From NCBI GenBank assembly GCA_920105625.2, contig OV050032.1:78163879-78227878 (forward strand): 64,000 nt of DNA. The letters are read 5' to 3'. This document shows positions 45,547 through 55,377 of this stretch, one piece after another (the stretch's first letter is position 1; the number at the start of each line of letters is the position of its first letter). The stretch is from Clusia tigrina. Taxonomy: Eukaryota > Arthropoda > Insecta > Diptera > Clusiidae. A program made the position numbers and the translations under genes. The notes beneath the pieces are model-generated. The model saw nothing but the letters and a program-made list of their open reading frames with translations. It was not told where the DNA came from and searched no databases.

Positions 45547-45774
45547 TGTTCGAACTCGATCAAAGAAGAGAAAGAGAGCAAAATGACAGCGCAGCGACGG
45601 CAAACATGAAAGAGCCGAGCTTAGTTGTCTACTAGTCGTTGTTCTTAACCTGTACATAACCTCATTAGTGTAATAATTAAGTTAAATAAATCGTTTCATT
45701 TCACAAAAACAAACCTTCGCAAATATCTAATAATTCATTTGAATAAAAACCACGATACTATACAAACCTGCACA
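45547..45774 (+). repeat. BEL-2 3' LTR
   Basis: 228 bp, TGTTCGAACTCGATC...CCTGCACA, preceded by the purine-rich CAGCATGGGGGCGGCA. It aligns with the 5' LTR with scattered substitutions and one ~20-bp gap. Confidence 0.85.
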
Positions 45775-45883
45775 TAAGAGTATGTATGTAAAAATATATG
45801 TATTATTTATATGCTTATATGTACAGTAATATGATATAACTAAATTGTGATGCTGCTCCCAAAACGTACATGCTCCTCCCCAA
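45775..45883. other. Spacer between BEL-2 and the BEL-3 array
   Basis: 109 bp of AT-rich DNA with ATGTA-type simple sequence (GTATGTATGTAAAAATATATGTATT) and no coding content. Confidence 0.45.
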
Positions 45884-46472
45884 TGTATTTTTTAATTCAA
45901 AATTCTGTTTTGAATTTGTGTTTTGAATTACCAGTACTTGAACTGGTAATTCACGATGATTAAATAATTCAAGAATTTAATCTGAATTTAAGGTTTTGAA
46001 TTGTCAGTACTTGAACTGAAAATTCACTACGAAACAAAATTGAAGTTCATTTAAACTGGCCTTGTAGTACTTGCACTAGAAAACCTCGAAGAAATAATAA
46101 TTCAATTATTGTTCTTTAGAGTTCTAATTTTGAACTGACTTTATTAAATAATTGCTTGCGTTTTTATACAAAATTTACATGTTAAAATCAATACTATATA
46201 ATACTAATAATACATATGATCAGCAATACTGTAGCTCGATGTACGCTGCACAACATATATGCTAGAGTAGCATATTATCATGAGACTAAAAACAACAAAC
46301 AAACGTATCGAATTTCCGTCTGCTTAATGTGCAAGATAATTTAAATTGTTGTTATGCAAAGTGCAACGAACTTCTGTTATTACTGACGCAAAGAATAAAT
46401 TGAACAGAAATCAAAATTGCAGTATTAAATGAAACTTAAAAATATCGAATTAAAATATATGTACATTTAACA
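45884..46472 (-). repeat. BEL-3 left LTR (3' LTR of unit 1)
   Basis: About 589 bp. The right end ACATTTAACA is followed by the polypurine tract (minus strand CGCGGGGGAGAA). The left end reads TGTATTTTTTAATTC where the other LTRs read TGTTAATTC, so the exact start is uncertain. It holds ~41 bp (near 46200) that the middle LTR lacks. Confidence 0.82.
45925..46078. promoter_or_regulatory. Three related dyad motifs in the left BEL-3 LTR
   Basis: GAATTACCAGT-ACTTGA-ACTGGTAATTC (45925-45952) is a perfect inverted repeat. Weaker versions with the same AGTACTTG core lie at 45998-46025 and about 46063-46078. The same three occur in the middle LTR at 55413-55440, 55486-55513 and 55551-55568. Possible binding sites or RNA hairpins. 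Confidence 0.55.
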
Positions 46473-46509
46473 TTCTCCCCCGCGTTGAACGAATGTTCAA
46501 CAATCAAGT

Positions 46510-47041
46510 CTACAAGTCCACGCAGAAGCCACGAGAGTACCTCGACGCTGATTGTGGTGGGGCGTCTGGAGTTGTCTCTGACAGTGGGATTTCCTCTAGT
46601 GGTGAGTTTGCTTGCGAAGCCGTTGATTGACCTACTCCACGCTGCTTCTCTTGCTGGTTGTATCTCATGAAGATTGACATGATGATGACAATACTTAAGG
46701 CCAAGGCCGAATAACCCACTGCAAAGCTATGATATTGATGGATTTGCAGTTTGTTTGGAAGGTCTCTGATTTCGTGTATTTCCAAAATTTCATGCAGCTT
46801 TGACAATTCCTTTAGTTGTGGTTCATAATCAATCTTTGTGTTGTCCAAAACATGGAGTGATGCTGGTTTTGTTATGTTTACATTGACACCGTATCCAACT
46901 GCAGGGTAGGAAGTGCTTGTAATTGATGATACTATCTGGCTGCTTGTTATAATTAAGAGTTGATATTTTAGTACACATCCTGCCGTCAGCTCGAGAAATC
47001 CGGACCCTAACAGTCATATTTGCGAGACCTGGTTATTACAT
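46510..47041 (-). pseudogene. BEL-3 env 3' fragment (duplicated copy)
   Basis: This is a second copy of the env C-terminal region, produced by the 942-bp duplication. The frame 46848-46510 includes one membrane-spanning segment (YSALALSIVIIMSIFM) and a cytoplasmic tail ending SRGFCVDL at the stop. Upstream part (47041-46849) is in the same state as the full copy. It lacks the rest of env and lies outside the main gene, so it cannot be expressed as an envelope protein. Confidence 0.85.
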
Positions 47042-47414
47042 ATTCAATTGTTGTTCTTTAGAGTTCTAATTTTGAACTGACTTTATTAAATAATTGCTTG
47101 CGTTTTTATACAAAATTTACATGTTAAAATCAATACTATATAATACTAATAATACATATGATCAGCAATACTGTAGCTCGATGTACGCTGCACAACATAT
47201 ATGCTAGAGTAGCATATTATCATGAGACTAAAAACAACAAACAAACGTATCGAATTTCCGTCTGCTTAATGTGCAAGATAATTTAAATTGTTGTTATGCA
47301 AAGTGCAACGAACTTCTGTTATTACTGACGCAAAGAATAAATTGAACAGAAATCAAAATTGCAGTATTAAATGAAACTTAAAAATATCGAATTAAAATAT
47401 ATGTACATTTAACA
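47042..47414 (-). repeat. Partial BEL-3 LTR inside the env duplication
   Basis: The right-hand 372 bp of the LTR, ending ACATTTAACA, lies between the two env 3' copies. The part with the dyad motifs is absent. It retains the ~41-bp segment missing from the middle LTR. Confidence 0.88.
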
Positions 47415-47451
47415 TTCTCCCCCGCGTTGAACGAATGTTCAACAATCAAGT

Positions 47452-49418
47452 CTACAAGTCCACGCAGAAGCCACGAGAGTACCTCGACGCTGATTGTGGT
47501 GGGGCGTCTGGAGTTGTCTCTGACAGTGGGATTTCCTCTAGTGGTGAGTTTGCTTGCGAAGCCGTTGATTGACCTACTCCACGCTGCTTCTCTTGCTGGT
47601 TGTATCTCATGAAGATTGACATGATGATGACAATACTTAAGGCCAAGGCCGAATAACCCACTGCAAAGCTATGATATTGATGGATTTGCAGTTTGTTTGG
47701 AAGGTCTCTGATTTCGTGTATTTCCAAAATTTCATGCAGCTTTGACAATTCCTTTAGTTGTGGTTCATAATCAATCTTTGTGTTGTCCAAAACATGGAGT
47801 GATGCTGGTTTTGTTATGTTTATATTGACACCGTATCCAACTGCAGGGTAGGAAGTGCTTGTAAATGATGATACTATCTGGCTGCTTGTTATAATTAAGA
47901 GTTGATATTTTAGTACACATCCTGCCGTCAGCTCGAGAAATCCGGACCCTAACAGTCATATTTGCGAGACCTGGTTATTACATACTGCTGTTACTTGTAT
48001 TGGAATTGCCAGATCGAACATCCATTTATTTCTTTCATTGGTTTGTGTCCATACATGATCTCCGCTATGCTCAAGTATACAGTGGGATCTGGTTCCATTG
48101 TTGAGTAAACTGACCTCGCAGGCACATATTTCTGATCCCTTGTTGTATATGAGTTGCTTGTTGGCACAAAGATATAATTCGTTTTCCATTCTGAAACAAG
48201 ACTGTAGAGTTTTAATCGTGGTTGGAAAATACTGATCTCGATGTACTCGTAAGTTGATCGCCATAATTGTTGTAGATAATTTTATTGCTACCATAGAATT
48301 ATTTATTCTTGTTGGAATTGGTATTAATCGGTACAAGTTAAAATGGTTCAAACTGGTTAGCGGCACAGTTATCTTAAATATTGCGTGTTTATCTGTTATT
48401 GCTGCCTTAACTTTCATCAACTTGTATATCGATAGGATGTCGCCTTGATAACCTTGTATTTGCATTGTTGGTGACAAATGTGCTGTGATTTTTAAGATTT
48501 CATCATTAAGCTGCTATGGTGATAACAACTGAGGACTGATATGTCCGTGATGTATATTTGTAAGAACATTTATGAGTGCCGTTTGTATACGTTGAACGTT
48601 TCATGTCATGAGGGAAAGTTGAAGAGCTATCGATAGGAACGTCTGGAATGTATGTTCCTTCTGTGCCTCCAGTTCATTATGAAGTATTTGGTTTTCGATG
48701 TATCTCAGTCTTCTTTCAAGTTTTTCGAAAGATATTTGAGCGGAGGTTTGATCACGTTTTATGATGTTAATGGTTGAATCAATTACTGAGATTTGTTGCT
48801 TCATCATGCTTGTCAACTGTTGTTCATTGTCATTGATGGCCGCTATTGTTTCTGACGGGCATATTCTGAGTCCAAAACTCCAAACAGCGAATTAGCAACA
48901 TTTCCCTCCAAATTAAGTGCACCTCTTTTCTGACGATGGCTTGCTAACAAATTTGTATCCAAGTCCAGGTCTGCATTAATGTGTTGAAACTGTTTGACTA
49001 GTTCATCGCATATTGTTGTTGGGTCTATTTCTTCGCACATGTGATACATAGCCGAGGCGCCATCCTCCAATAGTTGGATTTCAGTACGCAACGGTCTGAG
49101 ATCATAATAAATCACCAGTTTCCACTCACTAGCAATGATTTGGCTTGATCCGATGTGTTCAAAATGAATACCTACAGTTGGATAAAATTTTGTCACCTTG
49201 ATTGGTTCGCACAATATCATTGGCAACATTAGCAATATCGCCAATAAAGTTATTAGGCTGAACTGTCGTGCCGTTTTTATTCCTCTTGATGGCCCTTCAT
49301 TCATTTCGTCCTTTCGCTTTCTTGTAGTCGCCTCTTCGTTAGATTCTGCATCAGTATCTGCGTCTATGGGTAGTGGAGCGAGGCGATGTATTGCACGTTT
49401 ATAAACTCCCGTTGCCAT
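47452..49418 (-). pseudogene. BEL-3 unit 1 env-like gene (class I fusion-type)
   Basis: The gene starts with ATG at 49418, overlapping the end of the integrase frame by 20 bp. The first part (191 codons, to 48843) has a hydrophobic signal-anchor-like segment (residues about 53-71) and, near residue 165, a basic RQKR furin-type site, followed by a segment resembling the start of the fusion subunit in baculovirus F and errantivirus envelope proteins. A frame shift at about 48830 leads to a long frame interrupted at 48601, 48514-48516 (TAG; CAG in unit 2) and 47956, with a coiled region, Cys-rich middle and a membrane segment near the C-terminus. Broken; no working product. Confidence 0.78.
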
Positions 49419-50406
49419 ATACTATTCGGCCAAGAGGCCACTGCGCAACAGGAGCATTGTCTTCTTTGATGATCACCATGTCGCCGAGTTTGATGTTATC
49501 TCTCTGTCTTATCCACTTGTGTCGTTGTTGGAGTTCATTGAGATATTTATTGGACCATCTCTTCCAGAAATTGTGTTTTGATTGCGCCACCAATTTCCAT
49601 CTTGACAACAGTGATTGCTTTGTTGAGTCTGCTTTGCTATCTACTTGGGCGGTGAGTGCTTCTCCTATGAGGAGGTGACCTGGCTTTAGTGCTGTTAAAT
49701 CCGAAGCGTCCGATGATAGTGGCATTAGTGACCGGGAATTTAATATGGCTTCTATTTCTACAATTACAGTTTCCAATTCTTCATAAGTCAATGAAGCTGA
49801 TACGACACTTCTTAGTAGAAGATGTTTCACAGATTAAACAGCTGCTTCCCACAGTCCTCCGAAATGAGGGGATCTGGAAGGGATGAAATGGAACTGTATT
49901 CCTTTTTGACTGCATGTTTTTCCAATTTTGTCTTGAGCGCTTGATGAATGGAGTGCTGACGATAACTCTGTCAATTGATTTCTTGCTCCGACGAATTTGG
50001 TAGCGTTATCACTATATAGCTTTTGGCAGCGACCTCTTCGACTTATGAATCTTTTGAGGGCTCCAATAAACGCTTCTGTCGACAGATCCGTTACCAACTC
50101 CAGATGAACAGCTTTAGAGGCAAAGCAACAGAGTACAGCTAAGCACGCTTTGGTTGGCTTCTTTCCTCGGACCTTATAATGCACCCACAAAGGTCCAGCG
50201 TAGTCAACACCAGTGTTAATGAATGGTCGAGCTGGTGTCATTCTTGTAGCTGGCAGGTGTCCCATCAATTGTTGTGCGAATTGAGGGGGAGTGACGATGG
50301 CTGCTAATGCATGATCCTGTTCGACTATTGTTAAAGTAATAATTTTTACTCTAAAATTCCATTTGTTCTTCGTGTTATTTATAAATGATTCTTTGAAGTG
50401 TGACAA
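49399..50406 (-). pseudogene. BEL-3 unit 1 integrase
   Basis: The frame 50406-49834 carries the integrase core: FINTGVDYAGPLW (first Asp), VHLELVTDLSTEAFIGALKRF, LYSDNATKFVGA (second Asp) and FGGLWEAAV (Glu). The full DDE set is present. A TAA at 49834 separates it from 49830-49399, the C-terminal domain typical of BEL elements (ILNSRSLMPLSSDASDL, KPGHLLIGEAL, FWKRWSNKYLNEL), ending YGNGSL where env begins in another frame. The zinc-binding N-terminus upstream of 50406 is degraded. It would insert element cDNA into the genome. Confidence 0.9.
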
Positions 50407-50527
50407 ACGAGTTGCGATGGTTTATTTGATAAATCCATTCTCCATTTACTTGTACTGATCCAGTGAGCAATGATATGGCTGCTTCCTTTTTCTTTTCGAT
50501 GTCAGAAGGTATTTGCAGCTGTTTTGA

Positions 50528-51305
50528 CTATACTGGGGGCCATAGCTGTTGCCTGGCGTGCAGAAACATTGGTCCTTGAAACCAGACTGCACTGTCAGCC
50601 AATGTCTTTGCTGAACATCCTCTTGACAGTAAATCGGCTGGATTTTCCTTTAAACTGACATGTCGCCATTGCTCGGGTAGAGTTAACATTTGAATTTTTG
50701 CTACTCTATTTGCCACAAAAGTTTTGTATGCTGATGATTGTGCATTTATCCAATGAAGCACAACCTCTGAATCGGTCCAAAAGCACAACCTCTGAATGAA
50801 GCACAACCTCTGAATCGGTTTTTAATGGTGCAACACGGGTTTTGGCGCATAATAACCGCGTCATTATCCTGCCATCTTTTAGCGTTGCTCGTCGATATGC
50901 TGCCGCGCCGAAGGCCCTTTCGGAAGCATCAGTAAAGATGTGTAGTTGTGTTGATGATGATAGTTCTCCCATGAATATATGTCTGGCTATTCGGAGATTG
51001 TTTAAGTGGTTAAGATTTTCTCTGAATGTCATCCATGTAGCGTTGAGATCTGATGGTAGAGCCTCATCCCAGGATAACTTTATTTGCCATAGATGCTGTG
51101 TGAATATTTTTGCCTTGACGATCACCGGTGCCAGCAGTCCAAGTGGGTCAAACAGTCGTGCTAGATCGGAGCTGACCGTTCGTTTAGTGATTGCCCGCAC
51201 AGGATCCAGCGTTGATCTGACACAGAATACATCCACTTTCGGCAACCACAATAACCCAAGCATTTTTATTGGGTCATTAGTGTCATTAGAAAAATCTAAA
51301 TTCAC
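50528..51305 (-). pseudogene. BEL-3 unit 1 RNase H region with filler deletion
   Basis: The frame 51305-50706 has the RT thumb (LARLFDPLGLLAPVIVKAKIF) and RNase H start (HIFTDASERAFGAAAY, CAKTRVAPLKT). The middle of the domain, where BEL elements have PRLEL, is missing. In its place a short segment repeats ACCGATTCAGAGGTTGTGCTT two to three times (50755-50820), which shifts the frame. The rest is in 50806-50528 (FWTDSEVVLHWINAQSS, NPADLLSRG). The same scar is in unit 2, so it predates the duplication. Confidence 0.87.
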
Positions 51306-51356
51306 TTCCTGGTCACCTTGTGGAATATTTGTTAATAGTTGGGGATGATTTGCACA

Positions 51357-52235
51357 CTATTTTCGCAAATTAAATCCATGTGTGCTTAACATTTTCATCA
51401 GCTGTCGTTGCATTTCTAAGACTGTAGCCAGACTGTCTGATCTTCCAAATCCTTCATCCACATAAAAATTGTCATGTATCATTTTTGCTCCCAAAGGATG
51501 ACTTATCATGTTGTCGTTAGCGATTTGTTGCAGACATTTAGTTGCTAGGTACGGTGCTGCCCGTGTTCCATATGTAACGGTGTTTAGTTGAGCCAATGTT
51601 GGCTGTTGGATCCTCTCTCCATACGATGACTTGATAACGTCGATCTTCTGGATGTATTATGATCTTTTCGATATCGGTCGTGAACACAAAGCGTGGCAAT
51701 CGAAAGCGTAGCAGTATTGAAAAAAGTTCACTTTGAACTGTGGCACGGTATACATTAAATCGTTCAATGAATATCCTGTCGTGGTTTTGCAATGGTCGCA
51801 ATTTGGTTTTTTGCTATCGGTTTTTTGAATACAATGATGAGGAAGGAAGTAGTTAGGAGAGAGCATTGAGTCAAGCTTCACCTTCTTCATGTGTCGCAAT
51901 CTTTCGTATTCTCTCATAAACTCCACATATTGTTTTCGCAGTTCCACGTTTCTCTGAAGTCGCTGTTCGAGACCAGGGAATCGATTATGAGCCATTAGTC
52001 TAGATTCTCCTAAAGCTGTTAGATTTTCGAGAAATGGCAATTTTACGATGAAGCGTCCCAGGTAATTTTTGCGCATATTTTGGGCAAAGTGTGTTTCGCA
52101 ATGTTGTTCTGCTGGTGACATGCTCTTTCCAATTGTTTCGGCTTCATCCATTTTCCATAATTTTTCAATTGCCTCGACCAGTGGACCATCCCTGCTATCG
52201 GTGTCTGTTTTCATCCCGAACACTGCACATGTCAA
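51357..52235 (-). pseudogene. BEL-3 unit 1 pol N-terminal part and reverse transcriptase
   Basis: The frame 52235-51657 contains the pol segment before RT (LVEAIEKLWKMDEAE, HCETHFAQN, GESRLMAHNRFPGLEQRL, YVEFMREYERL). Its first RT block is garbled (DHCKTTTGYSLNDL). A shift leads to 51801-51538 (RLPRFVFTTDIEKI, IHPEDRRYQVIVWRED). A second shift leads to 51596-51357 with TYGTRAAPYLATKCL and the catalytic box NFYVDEGFG, which reads YVDE instead of YVDD. A stop at 51357 precedes the thumb. Three frames and the changed box rule out activity. Confidence 0.87.
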
Positions 52236-52261
52236 TGATTCCGCCGAAGGTTCAGACGCTT

Positions 52262-53037
52262 GTGAAGACCTAAATTTTGTAAAAATTGAAGGTCACACAA
52301 AATACCGCCCTCACCGTATACCAACACTATGCGAGCACATGTAGCCAAACCACGCCACACGTGGTTATGCTCGAACACGACACAACGCCGAAATACGGGA
52401 ATTCCGTATGCTCGAACACGACACAGTGCCGAAATACGGGACTTGTCGATGCTCGCATGAAAAAAAGGTATAAAAGGCCGGTGCACAGAGGAACCGGTCT
52501 CTCTTGTGATTTCAACGACAACAGCGAACGAGCAGGCGAGTAAGTAGGTATAGAATTGCGGACAGTGGCGACCACGGCAGACAGTTCCTGACTTCTGAGA
52601 CTTCTTACGTGATTGGTGGCGTGAGGTTTTAACCGACATCACTACCACGTAAGAGAGTGCTCCACCTTAAGCGAAGTAAACGCGAGGTCTTAACCAGAGT
52701 TCAACTTCACAGCAGCTATTGCTTCAATTTAGTTATTTGAGACTTCTTACGTGATTGGTGGCGTGAGGTTTTAACCGACATCACTACCACGTAAGAGAGT
52801 GCTCCACCCTAGGCGAAGTAAACGCGAGGTATTAACCGGCGTTGAACTTCAAAGCAGCTATTGCTTCCACGTCTACCACGTATACCCCACTTCACCGCAA
52901 TTAGACGAAGCGGAAAGTATACATAATTTAGTTATAATTAGTTTAAAATGAAGTTATAGTTTACTAAATAATAAAAGAAAGTAAAATAAACTACATCAAA
53001 CGTGTTGTGTTAAGGTCAATAAAACAAATATTGTACA
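52262..53037 (+). mobile_element. LTR-like insert (possible solo LTR) in BEL-3 unit 1
   Basis: About 0.78 kb of non-BEL sequence interrupts pol between protease and RT. On the plus strand it looks like a promoter: three starts of a 41-bp repeat (ATGCTCGAACACGACACA core at 52367 and 52408, ATGCTCG at 52449), a TATAAAAG box (52469-52476), a ~140-bp direct repeat (about 52596-52869) and AATAAAAG near 52970. Candidate ends are TGTGAAG and TTGTACA. Near-matching GACGCT and GACTCT flank it. No coding frame. In unit 2 it is at about 60768-61402. Confidence 0.5.
52596..52869 (+). repeat. ~140-bp direct repeat within the LTR-like insert
   Basis: GAGACTTCTTACGTGATTGG... GCAGCTATTGCTTC occurs twice in a row in unit 1 but once in unit 2. 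This accounts for the change in offset between units from 8,506 to 8,365 bp. Confidence 0.88.
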
Positions 53038-53600
53038 GGACTCTGGGAAGGCTGAGCATACCCCAGAGATCCCTTACACGCACCAAATTTTCCGCTCACA
53101 ATCCAACCCAGTGATGTGTTTTGGAGAATCGGTCCATTATTCATCATCTTTATATGACCAGGTGCCAAGAGACTCAGGTAAAATTCGGCACCCAGCAAGA
53201 CGTCAATTTTTTCTTGCTTGCAAAATTTCGGATCTGCCAATTGTATGTTGGCCGGGATTTTCCAATTTGAAGTATCAAATTGATTACTTGGTTGAGCGGA
53301 AATAATGTTTTGAGGTACAAATGCTTCCAAATTAGTTGTGAAACTAACTAGTGGATTGCATCTTGACGTAAATCCTCTGAGTGACCGTCTTTTGCGTATC
53401 GCCAATTCCCTCAATGCACAAGGAAGCTTTGGTTGGAGATATGGATAATCTCTTCATGAGACGTTCTGAGACGATGTTAACTTGGGAACCAGAATCCAAA
53501 ATTGCTCTAAATTCCCCTGAGTTGCCATTGGCCGCAGTAATTCTTATCCTTGCTGCTGCCAGTAGTACGTATCCTTGAATTGATACGTTGCTTGCTGCTG
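53016..53600 (-). pseudogene. BEL-3 unit 1 aspartic protease
   Basis: At the end of the gag frame GEFRAILDSGSQVNIVSERL carries an intact D-S-G active site (about 53520-53470), followed by SLCIEGIGDTQ. A one-base shift near 53360 moves the reading to 53414-53016, with IPANIQLADPKF, KIDVLLGAEFYLSLL (the conserved LLGAE helix) and TSLGWIVSGKFG, the usual end of BEL proteases. The LTR-like insert follows at 53037. The enzyme would process Gag-Pol; here it is frameshifted. Confidence 0.85.
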
Positions 53601-55344
53601 CTGATGAAACTGTTGCATTTGGAATGGGATTTATTGATTCATTGGCTGATTGCCTTGCTTCTAATGACGGCATTTTTGGAATTAGTTTTTTTTCATTTCC
53701 AAAATGTAGCAACGTATTGTGTTTTTTGTCACATTTGTTGCAACATCTCGACTTGCGATTGTTTGAATTGTGATCGTTCTTAAAACAATTGAAACATAGT
53801 CGTTGCTTTTTTACCCACAACTGGCGTTCTGTAGTTGACAGCTGTAGAAATTTCTTGCAGTAATACAATGGATGACTACCAATTTTGACACAATTTGCAG
53901 CTATTGCTGTTGGTCGACGTTGCAATGGAGGATACAACTCTGTTGGGTGGTTGTGCCATTGCAGCTTTATCCTTACCGATAAACCGATGGCTTCCATTGA
54001 ATGGAATTGTCCTTCCAAGAACAGCAGGAAGTTAGCCACTCCTTGTAATTCCTTTGGATTTGTTAAGTATTGTTCAAATCTCATGTGTGTGGATCGATCT
54101 AGTTTCTTTATTAGTAGATGAAGAAGAATCGGATCCCATGCTCCCGTATCAACCCCTAAATTTTTCAGAGCCAAGATGCATTCAAGTGTTGTGTCGTGCA
54201 AATTGTTAGTTGTCGAGGCAGTTGATGTCCCTGATGGCTGATTTAGTAGTTTTTCGATTAGCGTAGCTACTATTACCTTTCTGTTGTTGTACAGCTCTTG
54301 CAATAACGTCCTAGTTGCAACATAGTTGTCTTCCGTCAGGGAGAAGTTGTTGATTAATTTTGCAGCTTCTCCTGTAACATTAGCCTTTAGGTACCACATT
54401 TCTTGCACTGCTGCTAATGGCTGCTTGTCGATCATTTGGGAAAACAGATCGAAGAATTGTTGCCATTTCTAGTAATCGCCGTTGAACTGTGGTATGGTTA
54501 CCTTTGGAAAGTAAACTGAACTTCGCAATGTTTACTCTTTTCTCGCGGCTGAAACACTGCCTCTGGTACCTTGGCATGTATCTGCTATTATAGAGAGATC
54601 AAGTAACTGGTGTTGTACCATTTCATCTAATTGATCGTACTCTGCTTGGTCAAAAGCTTCTGCTGCCGGATGTTCCAACTTTTCCCAAAGCTCGTCGTAC
54701 ACCAATTCTATTTGGGTCCAAAGATGACTGATGCTGTTTATATTTAATTTATAAAATTGCAATGGCTGGTTTTCTTGGACTGCTTCCAGATTTTCGAGTG
54801 CTCGCCTTAACGTAGCTATGCCAGCAGTCATCTTCCTCACTATGCCGTGTTGTAGAGCGGTTCTAGAAGGCTCCCTCATGAACGATGTCCTTTGCGCTAC
54901 ATGAGGAGCTGATGTTGGTATGTCTTCAATTTGATGCCTGGTGGATTCTAGTATGGCCGGTAAGCTTGCTGCTGCCGGTGGTGCTGCCGCCTTTTCGCCT
55001 GGTATAGTCCCACCTTCCTCGTTTGCCTGGAGACGGATGGCTTCCTGGAGAAATCGCTCCTTATAGGTATCGACTAGCTTGCTGATTTGGTCGTAGTATC
55101 CGGTTGTGAAATATTCAAGGTCAGCCGGATGATCCGTTAATGCCCTTAATTTGCCATCTGTTTCATCGAAGTCCTCCCAGTACTGAGTCAATTGACGCAA
55201 TTTCTCATTGTAATAGGAGGACCTTGTTTTTCTATCTGCGGCATCCTTGTTGAAGTTCCGAATAATCCTCGTGATTTCTTCGCCGACCTCTCTTGCCGTT
55301 CTGCAAGCTCCGATACATTTGCCGTGGTGTATGTATTTCAGCAC
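53600..55344 (-). pseudogene. BEL-3 unit 1 gag
   Basis: An ATG at 55344 opens a single frame down to the protease. The N-terminal 270 codons are helical with coiled-coil character and an Ala/Pro-rich middle. They end at a TAA (54532-54534). The frame goes on as VTIPQFNGDY, a TAG (54469-54471), then KWQQFFDLFSQMIDKQ, the core domain shared by BEL Gags. The Cys/His region follows (YYCKKFLQL, LCFNCFKNDHNSNNRKSRC, CDKKHNTLLHF). Both stops are present in unit 2 as well. Spacing to the LTR (33 bp) contains the primer-binding site. Confidence 0.87.
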
Positions 55345-55377
55345 TTAAACTGAAATATCACGTCGGGGTCACCAAAA

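Larger units (their letters stand above)
39804..45774 (+). mobile_element. BEL-2: decayed BEL/Pao element with two LTRs
   Basis: This is a 5.97-kb element bounded by related LTRs (39804-40068 and 45547-45774). Order: 5' UTR, gag (40430-41910), protease (about 41905-42420), RT-RNase H (about 42600-44160), integrase (about 44312-45400), polypurine tract, 3' LTR. Many frameshifts and stops and a ~37-bp length difference between the LTRs indicate age. No target duplication is obvious: the five bases are ATATG left and TAAGA right. Confidence 0.9.
46100..47984 (-). repeat. 942-bp tandem duplication across LTR and env 3' end
   Basis: 46101-47042 is repeated at 47043-47984 with very few differences. 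Each copy holds 372 bp of LTR and about 570 bp of env 3' sequence. At the junction (47040-47043) GGTTATTACA of env is fused to ATTCAATT of the LTR with almost no microhomology. It occurs only in unit 1. Confidence 0.93.

Noticed and set aside
52262..53037. Insert in BEL-3 as a small host gene with its own TATA box
   Set aside because: No coding frame of useful length follows the TATA box; the 85-codon frame at 52286 begins upstream of it and has no domain.
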